A DNA stretch of 64,000 nt from Panicum virgatum (lineage: Eukaryota; Streptophyta; Magnoliopsida; Poales; Poaceae): the NCBI RefSeq assembly GCF_016808335.1, contig NC_053137.1, positions 47,545,781 to 47,609,780 on the forward strand, in the 5' to 3' direction. The notes under the pieces were generated by a model. It was not told where the DNA came from and did no database searches. It was given only the letters and a program-made list of their open reading frames with translations. Positions within the stretch are counted from its first letter, which is position 1; every line of letters starts with the position of its first letter. Positions 54,023-64,000 of the stretch are shown one piece after another. Position numbers and translations under genes: made by a program.

Positions 54023-56693
54023 ATGCGGCCACCACCGTCGCCCCTGCTCCACCACCTCCGCCTCCTCCTCTTCCTCGCCGCCGTGCCGAGTGCTCTATCC
54101 AAGTCGACGCTGGAGTCCTGCGCCTCGGCCACCGCCTGCCCGGCGCTGCTCTCCTACACGCTCTACGCGGACCTGAAGCTGGCCGAGGTCGCGGCGCTCT
54201 TCGCCGCCGACCCGCTCGCCATCCTGGCCGCCAACGCCATCGACTTCGCGGCGCCCGACCCCGCCGACCGCATCCTCCCCGCCGGCCTGCCCCTCCGCGT
54301 GCCGGTCCCCTGCGCCTGCTCCGACGGCATCCGCAAGGCCACCTCCGCCCGCTACGTGGCCCGCGCCGGGGACACGCTGGCGTCCGTCGCAGGGTCCGTC
54401 TACGCCGGGCTCACCACCGCCGACTGGATCCGCGACTCCAACGGCATGCCTGAGGGCGCCGCGCTCGACGCCGGGACCACGCTCTTCGTGCCGCTCCACT
54501 GCGCCTGCTTCGGCGGCGCCGACGACGGCGTGCCCGCGGTGTACCTGACCTACGTGGTGGCCGGGGGCGACACCGTGCCGGCCATCGCGCGGAGGTTCCG
54601 GACCACGGGGAACGACCTCATGAGCGTCAACGACCTGGCCACCGCCGACGTCGCCGCCGGGGACATCATCGTCGTGCCTCTGCCCGGTGAGTGAGTGAGT
54701 GAGCTAGCCTTCGCCCCCTTCGATTGAAACTGAACAACTGGCCACGTTTTCTTGGATCTGGTTTTTGGCGTAGCCTGAGATGCGCCGTGCACAGTGATTC
54801 GCGTGCATGGTCGGTTGGTTAGATGAGATCCTATGCTTGCCGACAAATTTGGTTGGCGAAAAATTGCTCAGGTAGTTTCTTAAAAAAAATGCTCAGGTAG
54901 CAGTACAACCAGTACTGCTGGCCTGGGCGATCACTGACCTGAAGCGGCAAGCAGAATTCACAGGATGATGATCGCAGGTTTTTACGCTTGAAATGTTGCT
55001 TGATCGTGTAACATTTCAGCAGTAGTTCAGTTTGCATATGTGGACACTGGACAGGGGGGCTCCCAGCTTTTACAAGGGCCCGCTCGTCCATGTTTCAGTT
55101 CAGACATGAAAAGGGGAACAAGAAAGGGGCGAGGCATGCAGCACGAGTGCTGCGCCAAAAGTGTGTCCAGCGCGGCAGCAACAGAGTGCGGTCCATGTGC
55201 GCGCGCGTCGGCTGTCAGTTGTTAACAGAGGACGGCCGGTAGATGAGCAGTGCCTGGACGTACTGTTGTCCCTGCAATCTGCGCCCTTCCTGTTTCCAGT
55301 GTCCGCTGGAAAAAGTAAAACTCTCCATTATGGCGTTTTCTGACCCCAAATATTTTCTGAGGATATTTTTTTAAAAGGTTTTTTTAGGACATGACCCCGA
55401 ACATTTTGGCTGTGTTTAATTCGCGAAAAAATTTGGATTTTGGTACTGTAGCACATTTCGTTGTTACTTGACAAATAATATTCAATCATAAACTAATTAG
55501 GCTTAAAATATTCATCTCGTGCTAATCAGGTAGACTGTGTAATTAGTTATTTTTTCAACTACATTTAATGCTCCATACCTATATCCGAACATTCGATGTG
55601 ACAGGAACTGTAGAAAATTTTTTGGGAACATTCAAACCTTCGTTATCCCAGACATTCCTGTAAGGTCAAAGACTGACAGTAGTAGCATCCAATCTGAAGA
55701 GGGATTGCAAGCAGAAATAAGCCATTTTTACCTGACACCCTTCAATTCTTTTCCGTCTGCTGTTTCAGCGTGCGCGTCGTCGTTCCCGGCGTACACGTCC
55801 GACGCCGGCCTGTCCGTGGCGAACGGGACCTACGCGATCACCGCCAACCGCTGCGTCCAGTGTAGCTGCGGCCCGGGCAACCTGGAGTAGGCGCCGCTCT
55901 TGCCTCCCCCACCTCCTCTGGATCTTTCTGCTCGATCGCCGGCAGCCCCAGCTGCGCCGGCCGGCTTGTCTTCGTGTTCCTGATCACGTCCGCCACCGTT
56001 GCAGCCTGTTCTGCGTGCCGGCGCCGCTGGCGGACTCGACCTGCTCCAGCATGCAGTGCGGCAACAGCGGCATGATGCTCGGCAACTTCACGCTCCAGAT
56101 GACCAGCGCCGGCTGCAGCGTCACCTCCTGCAGCTACGGGGGATACGTGAACGGGACGATCCTCACCACGTAAGCACTGCCCCGACCGACCTCATCTCCC
56201 TGTGGGACTCCCTGTGTGTTCCACAAGATTGGAGTTGGAGAAGAGGAATTTATTTTGTTTTTTTTTCACCGACGATAAGATCTTTCTCTGCATCTTGCAG
56301 GCTAACCACGTCACTGAAGCCTCAGTGCCCAGGTCATATTCCTCTTGCACTATCATTATTGCTGTTTTACGCTCACCTCTTGCAGGTTAACCACGACGCC
56401 GCACGACTGCTAATCCATTCGTAAGACATTTGCCTGTGTCGTTTCGTGCAGGCCCGCACCAGTTCCCTCCGCTGATGCCGCCGCCGACGTCGTCCTTCTT
56501 CGAGACGTACCTCGGCCCGTCGCCGACGCCGATGCCATCTGAAGGGGGCGTCGGCCCGCAGATGGCTGGCATGGCGCCGACGAGCAGCCCGCCGGTGAGT
56601 TCCGGGAGTCCTGCCCCAGCAGCAGACCGGCGCGTCGGGGATGCTCTTGCACTGTTCGCTCTCTGCCTTGTCGCCGCCAACTTGCTGCGGTAG
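54023..56693 (+). CDS. LYP6-like: LysM-domain GPI-anchored cell-surface receptor, LYP6/LYM-like (five exons)
   Basis: Exons: 54023-54686, 55769-55886, 56005-56169, 56301-56332, 56452-56693; 406 residues, all introns GT-AG and in phase. Signal peptide about 1-25. Three LysM-like modules (about 45-95, 109-157 and 174-221) are separated by CAC motifs (97-99, 160-162), the usual plant LysM receptor layout. A Cys-rich part (CVQCSCGPGNL, STCSSMQCGNS, CSVTSCSYGG), a Pro/Ser-rich linker and a hydrophobic tail ending ALFALCLVAANLLR, fitting a GPI signal, follow. Members bind chitin or peptidoglycan fragments and start immune signalling with CERK1-type kinases. From memory it is closer to rice LYP6 than LYP4. 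No kinase domain, as expected. Confidence 0.93.
55408..55638. mobile_element. MITE-like insertion in intron 1 of the LysM gene
   Basis: It starts GGCTGTGTTTAATTCGCG and contains the grass MITE words AAACTAATTAGGCTTAAA and GTAATTAGTTATTTTTTC. The right end (GGGAACATTCAAACC) is a degenerate inverse. No target duplication is clear. Confidence 0.5.
56386..56420 (+). other. Candidate alternative exon 4b of the LysM gene
   Basis: TCACCTCTTGCAG| precedes GTTAACCACGACGCCGCACG, and |GTAAGA follows at 56421, so both splice sites are present. The exon resembles exon 4 at its start (GCTAACCACG). Spliced after exon 3 it reads TLTTTPHDC and stops at 56411-56413, giving a protein without the Pro-rich linker and GPI signal. 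Confidence 0.45.
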
Positions 56694-56922
56694 CTGGGCT
56701 GTGACGAGCGTGTGAGAAGAATCATATGGAGCAGCACAGCATGTGAGAAAGGGCATTCTTGTACAGGAGCAGTCGGCTAGCTTTTTTCTGGGCGCTGCGA
56801 TTGTGCCAAATTTTGCTGTTTCTCATTCGATTGGTCGCTCCTGTAAAATGGTGAACCCACACTAGCACACTTGTCTAGCACGTTTGTATTTGTTCATTAG
56901 TGGATTTAGCTTACAACTTTCA
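56694..56922 (+). other. 3' untranslated region of the LysM gene
   Basis: Sequence after the TAG at 56691-56693, becoming AT-rich. No canonical AATAAA was seen, which is common in plants. Confidence 0.45.
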
Positions 56923-57269
56923 GGGCCATGTTTGGTTTCCACCATGAAATTTTTTCATAAAAAGACAAATGTATGCACGGAGTACTAAACGAAGTTTATT
57001 TGCGAAATCTTTTCACGGATGGATATAATTTTTCGAGACAAATCTAATGAGCCAAGTTCATCATGATTGGCTACAGTGATGCTACAGTAACCTCCTCTAA
57101 TTATCTTCTAATCATGCGTCCAAAGACCTTATTAACTACAGCATGTGCTACAGTACCATAATTGTGGAGGTTTCTTTGTAATTAGACTTCACTTAATACT
57201 TCTAATTAGTGGTCAAATGGGCAAAAAGTTTTCATGAAAACTTTTTTACCCCCTAACCAAACAAGGCCC
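56923..57269. mobile_element. Tourist/hAT-like MITE
   Basis: The ends GGGCCATGTTTGGTTTCC and CTAACCAAACAAGGCCC are inverted repeats. The interior holds CTACAGTGATGCTACAGTAA and AATTAGACTTCACTTAATAC, common in grass MITEs. It lies just downstream of the LysM gene. Confidence 0.65.
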
Positions 57270-58898
57270 AGGTTTCCATGTGAAATTCTCCCCAATCCTA
57301 GTCACTTTTCATTTAGAAGAACAACCCTTGGAAATTGAGAAAATTTCTTATTCACCGTCAGCTGAGTAATGTAAATGACATGTGTAAATGTCAATAGCCA
57401 AATGTCATGGATGAAACATGCCACAAGCATAGAATTTATATTTATTTTTTGTTATCTCGAATCAGGAGCTTGAGATTGATGAGATCGCCATAGGACAAGG
57501 CATCCAACCTCAGTTGACACGAAGATTTCGGTGATGTGCGAGAATGGGAAGTCACCCCTGGTGATATGCACGCACGCACGCGGGAATGTGTCTCAATCCG
57601 TGCACTTGTATTCCCGGAGACCGGAGTTTCCACTTGTGGGCATATATGAGGGTAGCTAGGGAGAGCACACAGTAAGCGTTAATAAGCACGTCGCTTGCAA
57701 CCTAGTCGATCTCGGCACACGCCGAAACGAGTAAACTTGGTCCACGCACTTCGGATCCGGACACGGGAGCATGACTGTCTGCACACTTGGGTCTCACTGG
57801 AACCGTCCCACGCATCGGCGGCACGAATGTCTCCGTGGCTCCGTGCGCCGCGCGCGGTGCCAGCGCCATGCGCGCCCAGGCGGTCCCCCGGCCCCGAAGC
57901 TAGCCAAAAATCCACTTGCGAGCTGCCGTGCCCATCACTCCTGGGCTCCGTCCGCCGCCCGAGAGGCCCAGGCGCCCAGCGCGAGGCCGGAGTAGTAAAC
58001 AAGATCCTCCTCGGCGGCGGCGCGGGGATCGGGGAACGAACTCGATGGATTCGCAGTTGAAGCGCTCCGCTGCGCATTTCACGTGCGACCCCCCCCCCCC
58101 CCCCCCCCCCACCCCCCCGGCTGCTGACTCCCACGGCGGAGCCGATCCCGGAGGCAACCGCCCGTCTCGCTCGTTCGCCCCGGTGCACATGGCAGACACG
58201 CACCCCGCTAGCCTGCTGCGCGTCCGTTTCGAGCCGCTTCCAAGGGCCCCTCTAGCTCGCGCATCGCGCCGCCTGCTCTATGGAACTCATCTCAGGGCGA
58301 CAGGCAGAGCTAGAGTCAGAGACTCCTGAAGGAACACGTAAAATTCTGTTCTTCTAAATGTGAAGGGGAATTCTCGGACTGACATACCATCAGGCAACCC
58401 CTATTGTAGAGTTGTAGACACAGGCACGCAGAGAGCTCATTCTTTCGTGCTGCTAGTAGTAGGAGTAGTAGTTTTCCATTCCATGGAGACTTGTGCTATC
58501 CGTGGTTCATCATTAGATAGTTCAAAATGGTGAAGTTGTATATGTGTGTGACTCTTATCCTGGGTTACTGGGCATAACATAAACTAAAATCGTTAGCTAT
58601 AATTCTAATCGGTGAAATGGGCACACGAACGCGCAGATCTCTAAGCCTCCTAAGCTAGCTAGCGTCGATGTTAAGGAACGCAGAGCCAGGGATTATTATT
58701 TTACAGTGACGAATCACTGCGACTTCCCCCTCTCGGTTTCATGCCCAAATTCCCTGCTAGTACTACTTGCTACCTCCCCATGGTCAAACGCCCTGCGCCA
58801 GCTTCGTTCACTCACTCGCCTTCCACTAGGCAGAAGCAAGGCCTCGTGTCCTAAGGATCAGTGTCGACCGAGAATGATGCACACTCGCATGGCCGCCG
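57270..58898. other. Intergenic and upstream region of the aspartic protease gene
   Basis: No gene is supported. A GC-rich segment (57690-58330) has open frames on both strands that look compositional. It includes a run of 22 C, one A and 7 C (58089-58118). The plus-strand frame that runs into the protease begins at 58706, but the TATA box at 58899 argues that this part is promoter. Confidence 0.45.
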
Positions 58899-58906
58899 TA
58901 TTTATA
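58899..58906 (+). promoter_or_regulatory. TATA box of the aspartic protease gene
   Basis: TATTTATA in GCCGTATTTATACGCGG, 107 bp before the ATG at 59006. It lies inside the longer open frame and so decides the start. Confidence 0.65.
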
Positions 58907-59005
58907 CGCGGATCCTGGAAGCCTTCCTGCTCACAACATCCCTTTCATGGTATAGCTAGCTACCCAGTGGCGTGCCGCGCTCGCTACCACTCGATTCCGG
59001 TCGAA

Positions 59006-60355
59006 ATGACACGACTCGCAGCAGCAATCTTGGTCGTCCTGCTCCCGCTCCCGCCGCTGCTGCTGCTTTCCGCGGTCGGCGCCGCGGCGGCGCTCCCTCG
59101 CGGCGGGTCCGGCTTCAAGGCCACGCTGAGGCACGTCGACGCGAACGCCGGGTACACGGAGGCGGAGCTGCTCGCCCGGGCCGTATCCCGCAGCCGGGCC
59201 CGCGCGGCCACGCTGCAGTCGCTGGCGGCGCTGGCGCCGGGGGACGCCATCACCGCGGCGCGCATCCTGGTGCGCGCCAGCGACGGGGAGTACCTGATGG
59301 ACATGGGCATCGGCACGCCGCCGCGGTACTACTCGGCGATCCTCGACACCGGCAGCGACCTCATCTGGACGCAGTGCGCGCCGTGCCTGCTGTGCGTGGA
59401 CCAGCCCACGCCCTACTACGACCCGGCGCAGTCGCCCACGTACCGGGCGATCGGCTGCTCGTCCCCGGTCTGCAACGCCTTTTACTACCCCTTGTGCTTC
59501 CAGAACGTGTGCGTCTACCAGTACTTCTACGGCGACAGCGCCAGCACCGCCGGCATCCTCGCCAACGAGACGTTCACGTTCGGCACCAACACCACGCGGA
59601 TCACCGTGCCCAGCGTCTCGTTCGGGTGCGGCAACCTCAACGCCGGCTCGCTCGCCAATGGTTCCGGCATGGTCGGCTTCGGCCGTGGGTCGCTGTCGCT
59701 GGTCAGCCAGCTCGGCCCCCCCAGGTTCTCCTACTGCCTCACCTCCTTCCTGTCCAAGGTGCCCAGCCGGCTCTACTTCGGCGCCTACGCCACGCTCAAC
59801 AGCACCAACGCCAGCGCCAGCGGACCGGTGCAGTCCACGCCCTTCGTCGTCAACCCAGCGCTCCCGACCATGTACTTCCTCAACATGACCGGCATCAGCG
59901 TCGGTGGCGAGCTGCTGCCCATCGACCCGGCGGTGTTCGCCATCAACGACACGGACGGCACGGGCGGGACCATCATCGACTCCGGCACGACCATCACGTA
60001 CATCGCGGAGCCGGCGTACGGCGCCGTCCGCGCGGCGTTCGTGTCGCAGATCAAGCTGCCCCTGCTGAACGTGACGGACGCGTCGGTGCTGGACACGTGC
60101 TTCAAGTGGCCGCCGCCGCCGCGCCAGTCCCTGACGCTGCCGCAGCTGGTGTTCCACTTCGACGGGGCGGACATGGAGCTCCCGCTGCAGAACTACATGC
60201 TGGTGGAACCCGTCTCGGGGGGCCTGTGCCTCGCCATGGCGACGTCCGACGACGGCTCCATCATCGGCAACTTCCAGCACCAGAACTTCCACGTGCTCTA
60301 CGACCTCGAGAACAGCCTCCTGTCCTTCGTCCCGGCGCCGTGCAATCTAATCTAG
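59006..60355 (+). CDS. Secreted A1 aspartic protease, CDR1/nepenthesin-like, single exon
   Basis: 449 residues from ATG 59006. The first ~28 residues are a strong signal peptide (AAAILVVLLPLPPLLLLSAV). A short prodomain follows (FKATLRHVDANAGYTEAELL ... RSRARAATLQSL), then the mature domain with catalytic DTGS at residue 114 (ILDTGSDLIWTQC) and DSGT at residue 325 (IIDSGTTITYI). The extra Cys-rich insert after the first site (CAPCLLCVDQ, CSSPVCNAFYYPLC) marks the plant nepenthesin/CDR1 class; several NxT/NxS sites suggest glycosylation. CDR1-type proteases act in the apoplast in disease resistance; substrate unknown. The longer frame from 58706 adds 100 residues without a signal and crosses the TATA box. 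A 453-residue minus-strand frame is its shadow. Confidence 0.93.
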   Translation: MTRLAAAILVVLLPLPPLLLLSAVGAAAALPRGGSGFKATLRHVDANAGYTEAELLARAVSRSRARAATLQSLAALAPGDAITAARILVRASDGEYLMDMGIGTPPRYYSAILDTGSDLIWTQCAPCLLCVDQPTPYYDPAQSPTYRAIGCSSPVCNAFYYPLCFQNVCVYQYFYGDSASTAGILANETFTFGTNTTRITVPSVSFGCGNLNAGSLANGSGMVGFGRGSLSLVSQLGPPRFSYCLTSFLSKVPSRLYFGAYATLNSTNASASGPVQSTPFVVNPALPTMYFLNMTGISVGGELLPIDPAVFAINDTDGTGGTIIDSGTTITYIAEPAYGAVRAAFVSQIKLPLLNVTDASVLDTCFKWPPPPRQSLTLPQLVFHFDGADMELPLQNYMLVEPVSGGLCLAMATSDDGSIIGNFQHQNFHVLYDLENSLLSFVPAPCNLI

Positions 60356-60716
60356 CCGTAACTCTGGTTTTAATTTCCGTGCACTTCTATTTCGTTTCCG
60401 TTTCTATTTAGTATTTATGCATAGATGCGCCTTAGATTTGGTATGGTGCTCGGCAGGGATTCTGAAGGTAGGTCGGCGATCTGTATGTTCAGTGAAGATT
60501 TGGTTCTGTGTATGGTTGTCTTCTCAACAACATCTGAAGATTAATAAGCAACTCTTTCTATCTGTTTTTTTTTTAAGGGGCTTCCTATCTGTTTTTAGAT
60601 GTGTGCTAATACCCCATTATCCTGCTAGCTTATTATAAGCTGCTAGCTGCAATAACCGAGGATCCCAGCTTATAGCTTTTTTATAAGCTGGGTGGTTGGA
60701 TCATCCAATCTTTGTA
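60356..60716 (+). other. 3' untranslated region and short spacer after the protease gene
   Basis: It holds an inverted repeat around TTATAAGCTGCTAGC and CAGCTTATAGC-TTTTTTATAAGCTG (60634-60692). No gene is present. Confidence 0.45.
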
Positions 60717-61003
60717 CTCTATTTGTTCCAAATTATAGTTCGTTTGACTTTTTTGACCTCAAGTTTGACCGCTCATTTTATTCAAAAATTTGTACAAAAT
60801 ATCACTTTTTTTGTTGTGACTTGCTTTATTTTTTTTATGGGAACTATGGCGAGCCATCAGGCTAGCCTTGTGGCTTGCTTTATTAATAGAAGTTCTTCAA
60901 GAATAACTTAAATTTGACAATATTTGTGCAAATCTTTTGAATAAAATGAGTGGTCAAACTTAGATCAAAAAAGTCAAATGAACTATAATTTGGAACGGGG
61001 AAA
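60717..61003. mobile_element. Stowaway-type MITE
   Basis: Inverted ends: CTCTATTTGTTCCAAATTAT on the left, and ATAATTTGGAACGGGGAAA on the right. Both are flanked by TA (60715-60716 and 61004-61005), the Tc1/mariner duplication. The inner arms continue with TTTGACTTTTTTGA and TCAAAAAAGTCAAA. Confidence 0.8.
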
Positions 61004-61164
61004 TAACAGATTTTATATTAGCTCTAACAGATCGAGCTAAGCAACCAATGTTGCTGCATCTGTGTCCAATCTGACCCTTCTTGTTTATCTGTCGGTCATG
61101 TTCTCCTTCCCGGACTACCTCCTAGTTCTTTTTGTTATGTACTATACTTTTTTCTTTTTTTTCA

Positions 61165-63338
61165 CTAGGTTTATACCCGTGCGTTGCTACGGGAAGTATA
61201 AGACGTAAAAAGTAAAAGATCAAGTGTAAAAGAAGTAAATCTGCCAACAAATAACAGTAATCATATATAACGTTGTTGTTGTTACAAAAAGTATTAAACC
61301 TGTAAGTACACCACTATCACCAAAATTCAACTAAATATACAAACAAATATATCACAAATCTTAATTTGTATCCCTTCCAATGATGCGGCTAAGATAATCT
61401 TTTACGTTTGCAGGAAATAGTTTTTTATAACAATTCCGCCAACAAATCGATGATGAAGTTCTGCCGCATAGTACGGCCATCATGTGAACCATTCAGACAC
61501 ATAAGTATACATCCATATGTGATTGATAATAACTATTAATAAAGAAACCATAATTTTTTTCATAAAGTAGTATACTCACCGTAACAATTTCTGTGTTATC
61601 GATACTCTTCCACGTAGGCATGTACTGCAGAACCAGGTAGCCCGTAGAATACCTGCGGCAACTTTCCTATCAGCCATATTGTATAGAATAATCTGCAATA
61701 TAAAATAATTAACAGGCATAGTCAGTAGTCCACATGATGCATAATTTATTTTTTAAAAAAATAAAAAAGTTAGTGATATAGTATGTTATAAAAACATATA
61801 TAACTATCCGTTACAAAGAATTGTAGATTCATAAAATGCTTTGACATCACCTGTTATAATAATTCGACCTTTGGTACACAGGAACTGCATAATAACAAAC
61901 AGCTAGATTTCAAGATTCCGCAGATATGCCTTTATCCATCGGTAATATCTCTTGCAGATCTTTTATAGTTAATATAATATCGTAAGGTTAGCTTCGCACC
62001 CAAGGCTTCTAATAAATGAGTAGCATAGATGCCAAATTAATTCTAATAATCTATACTGATAGGCAAAATCATGATTCAGTAGTATACATGGCTGTGAAAG
62101 AGCGCGATGACAGCTCATACCCCTCGTGATGTCCTGCGTTAGCATTAGCATTAGAATTAGCAATAGGACCATCTGCAGTAGATTTAAAAAGGGCTTCAGG
62201 TGGCAACAAAACTAAACTGGGTCGTCAGCTAAGAAAACGTATCAAGATTGGTATGCACAAAATCAGATATACCTGGTTCATTCTCCTTGTTACTTGCACT
62301 ACAATTCTTCCTCTTATACGCCTTACATCGCTTCCTGTTCCGTTGCTCTCCCTGACCATCATCTGTCATAGAGGCAGAACTGACTCTATTCCGTTCTCTT
62401 CTATGAGACTATGATCACGCGCATCATCAACCATATCTGGTCCTGACACACATGCATAATTATGAGGTGATAAAAGAAGAGAAATCAAAAAGCGAATTAT
62501 CAACGTCCGGAATTGTGAACCGAATAAATAATAGTACCAATGTTATTGTTGAGAGGACCCATCTGCACACACAAGCATTCATCAGACAAATGCAGGCCCG
62601 TGAGATTGGTAAAACACCAGTTAGGGAGGAAGGCATACGAAACTTACATAGTCAGATCGCAGCTGCCCTGGTACGTGGAACGCGGGTTAGGGCGTGCTCC
62701 GGCGCGGCGACGGTTTGCGAAGAGCGCCGTCGTGCGGAGAGGCGTCGGGGACGGCGGAGAGTGCCTGCCATAAAACATGGAGCGAGGGTGACGGTCGTGC
62801 GACGGCGTTCTCCGGCCCGGCGCCGGCTTGCGGAGAGCCCGCCGGAGCGACGGCGTACGACGGGCCGCGGGTGACGGCCGTGCGACGCCGTGCTCCGGCA
62901 CGACGACAGCTTGCGGATAGCGCGCGCCGGCGTGCGGAGAGCCCACCGACAGGCCTAGCGCGGGTGGCAGCCGTGCGATGGCGTGCACCGGCCCTGCGAC
63001 GGCGTTCTCTTGCCCGGCGACGGCTTGCAGAGATCGCCGGGGGCGACAGCGACGAAATGGCGACTGCGTTCTCGGCAGCGACAGAGCTAGATCGACGGGC
63101 CGCTAAAGGAAAATAGTGTTTACTGCCGTGTCCCGCGAAGGGAATATATCAGGCTTCCATGATTTCCGGCAATCTCAAACTAATTGGGAGCGAGGGGTGA
63201 GGGGATTGAAACGGCGACCATAGATGCGGATAGATTTCAAATCAGCGAGGAGGAGGACGGGGCGACATACAACGTACGAAGGGGGATGACGAAGGAAAAA
63301 AAAGTGACCCTTAGCCTCTTTTTAGTAGTAGTTAGAGA
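61165..63338 (-). mobile_element. Non-autonomous Helitron carrying a Rep/helicase N-terminal remnant
   Basis: On the minus strand the 3' end is CCCGTAGCAACGCACGGG (hairpin), then TATAAACCTAG, then T. The 5' end on the right reads TCTCTAACTACTACTAAAA, a familiar grass Helitron start; the exact first base is uncertain by a few bases. Around 62400-62280 minus, a basic reading (GEQRNRKRCKAYKRKNCS) resembles the N-terminal region of plant Helitron replicase-helicases. The GC-rich part (62690-63060) contains two to three imperfect ~100 bp repeats of GCGACGG-TTCTC--GCCCGGCG type. No intact helicase is present. Confidence 0.65.
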
Positions 63339-64000
63339 AGAGAATATACTATAGCACAGTAGAAGCGGCACCCCTCCTGTTTCTCTTAAAAAAAAGAAAA
63401 GTTACAATAATAGGAGACGCTGCCTGAAAATTAGTCCTCTTACACTTTGTGAAATCAAATTTGCACGATAATTTAGAGTTAATTATCTCATACGCATACG
63501 ACAGCTGACTTCCAAGTGCAGAAGAAATATTGTTTTTGCAATCCAGCTAGATGCTCGACAATTTAGAGTTAATTTCGGGAAAAAATATATTTATTTAGAT
63601 CAAAGTAACATGTCGAATCCTGGTTCTAGGGTGCACGACCAACTGTCCAGCTCGCATCCTTTTACAACCTGGGCGGTGCCCACGTAACAAATTTACGTAA
63701 AAGAATTCAAAGCTTATCTGAAGGGCCTTTGTGAGAACTTATTTCAATTTTTCTTCAAAAACTTTCGAGAAAAAAGTTCTAAGAATGTGTCCGCAAGAGA
63801 GCCCTTGAGAAGCCTACAGTGTAGTGTAGGCCCACACTACACCGCACGGCCCATATTGCGTAGACGCGCCAAGAAGCAAAGCGAGTAAGCGACTCTGGGC
63901 CATCATCAAACGCTCTGGTGCTGCGCCGGAAACGTTCAGCTGATCCCATCCCGCTCACCGCCCCTAATTCACAGGACATAAAATACCACCAAGTATGCGT
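63339..64000. other. Non-coding sequence at the window edge
   Basis: AT-rich, with no recognised gene or repeat. GTGTAGTGTAGGCCCACACTACAC (63819-63842) holds a short inverted repeat. Confidence 0.4.

Noticed and set aside
57679..58329. Gene on either strand in the GC-rich block with the poly-C run
   Set aside because: Frames exist on both strands, contain a homopolymer Gly/Pro stretch and show no domain or start context.
58706..59005. N-terminal 100-residue extension of the aspartic protease frame
   Set aside because: It crosses a TATA box at 58899, has no signal peptide, and would bury the strong signal peptide that begins at 59006.
58931..60411. A 453-residue minus-strand frame and a 479-residue plus frame over the protease gene
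   Set aside because: They are shadows of GC-rich codon use in the real gene. Their Arg/Gly/His/Val-rich peptides lack any domain.

Overview
The window looks like nuclear DNA of a grass (Poaceae), probably a panicoid. Two genes of its own can be read with confidence, and both have the very GC-rich coding sequence typical of grass genes. Everything else is a dense set of retrotransposons, Helitrons, MITEs and tandem repeats of grass type. No organelle, bacterial or viral genome signature was seen, and the species cannot be fixed from sequence alone.

Layout. Positions 1-1720 hold a possible 5' end of a minus-strand gene. Positions 1721-3890 are a four-copy tandem array of a ~580 bp unit full of ACCGGT palindromes. 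Positions 3891-7469 are non-coding with several MITEs, one flanked by a perfect 9 bp target duplication. Positions 7475-45067 are one three-level nest of LTR retrotransposons. The outer element is a minus-strand Ty3/gypsy Tat element (5 bp TSD ACTTT, about 7.0 kb of its own sequence). A plus-strand Ty3/gypsy chromovirus of Tekay/Del type sits in its gag (11472-38204, TSD GGTCC, about 13.7 kb of its own sequence). A minus-strand Ty1/copia Sirevirus sits in the Tekay 5' LTR (12414-25461, TSD GCTGC, 13.05 kb). A minus-strand solo LTR (39207-43064, TSD CGATT) is a separate insertion into the Tat gag. By-eye LTR divergence falls with nesting depth (about 4%, about 2%, about 0.1%), so the order of insertion is internally consistent.

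Right of the nest are a head-to-tail pair of short Helitrons (46541-47557), a CACTA-like element (47829-49204), a long-TIR Pack-MULE-like element (52085-53130), a five-exon LysM GPI-anchored receptor gene of the LYP6/LYM type (54023-56693), a single-exon secreted A1 aspartic protease gene of the CDR1/nepenthesin type (59006-60355), a Stowaway-type MITE, and a minus-strand Helitron (61165-63338).

Most interesting biology. (1) The Tekay element carries two paralogous extra ORFs upstream of gag. Each of the two, and gag itself, starts with an ATG placed directly after a splice-acceptor-like CAG, and each extra ORF is followed by an AATAAA-type signal. This suggests that one promoter makes several mRNAs by alternative splicing and polyadenylation. 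The LTR also seems to hold spliced exons for a small acidic peptide. (2) The Sirevirus looks young and intact. It has a third ORF downstream of pol, and a copy of the LTR's CGGTT/AACCG palindrome array plus a TATA-like box lies just upstream of that ORF, as if it had its own promoter. (3) The Tat element is peppered with an ACCGGTCTGACCGGTC minisatellite in LTR, UTR and gag coding sequence. (4) The LYP6-like gene holds a second, stop-containing copy of its fourth exon that would give a secreted form without GPI anchor.
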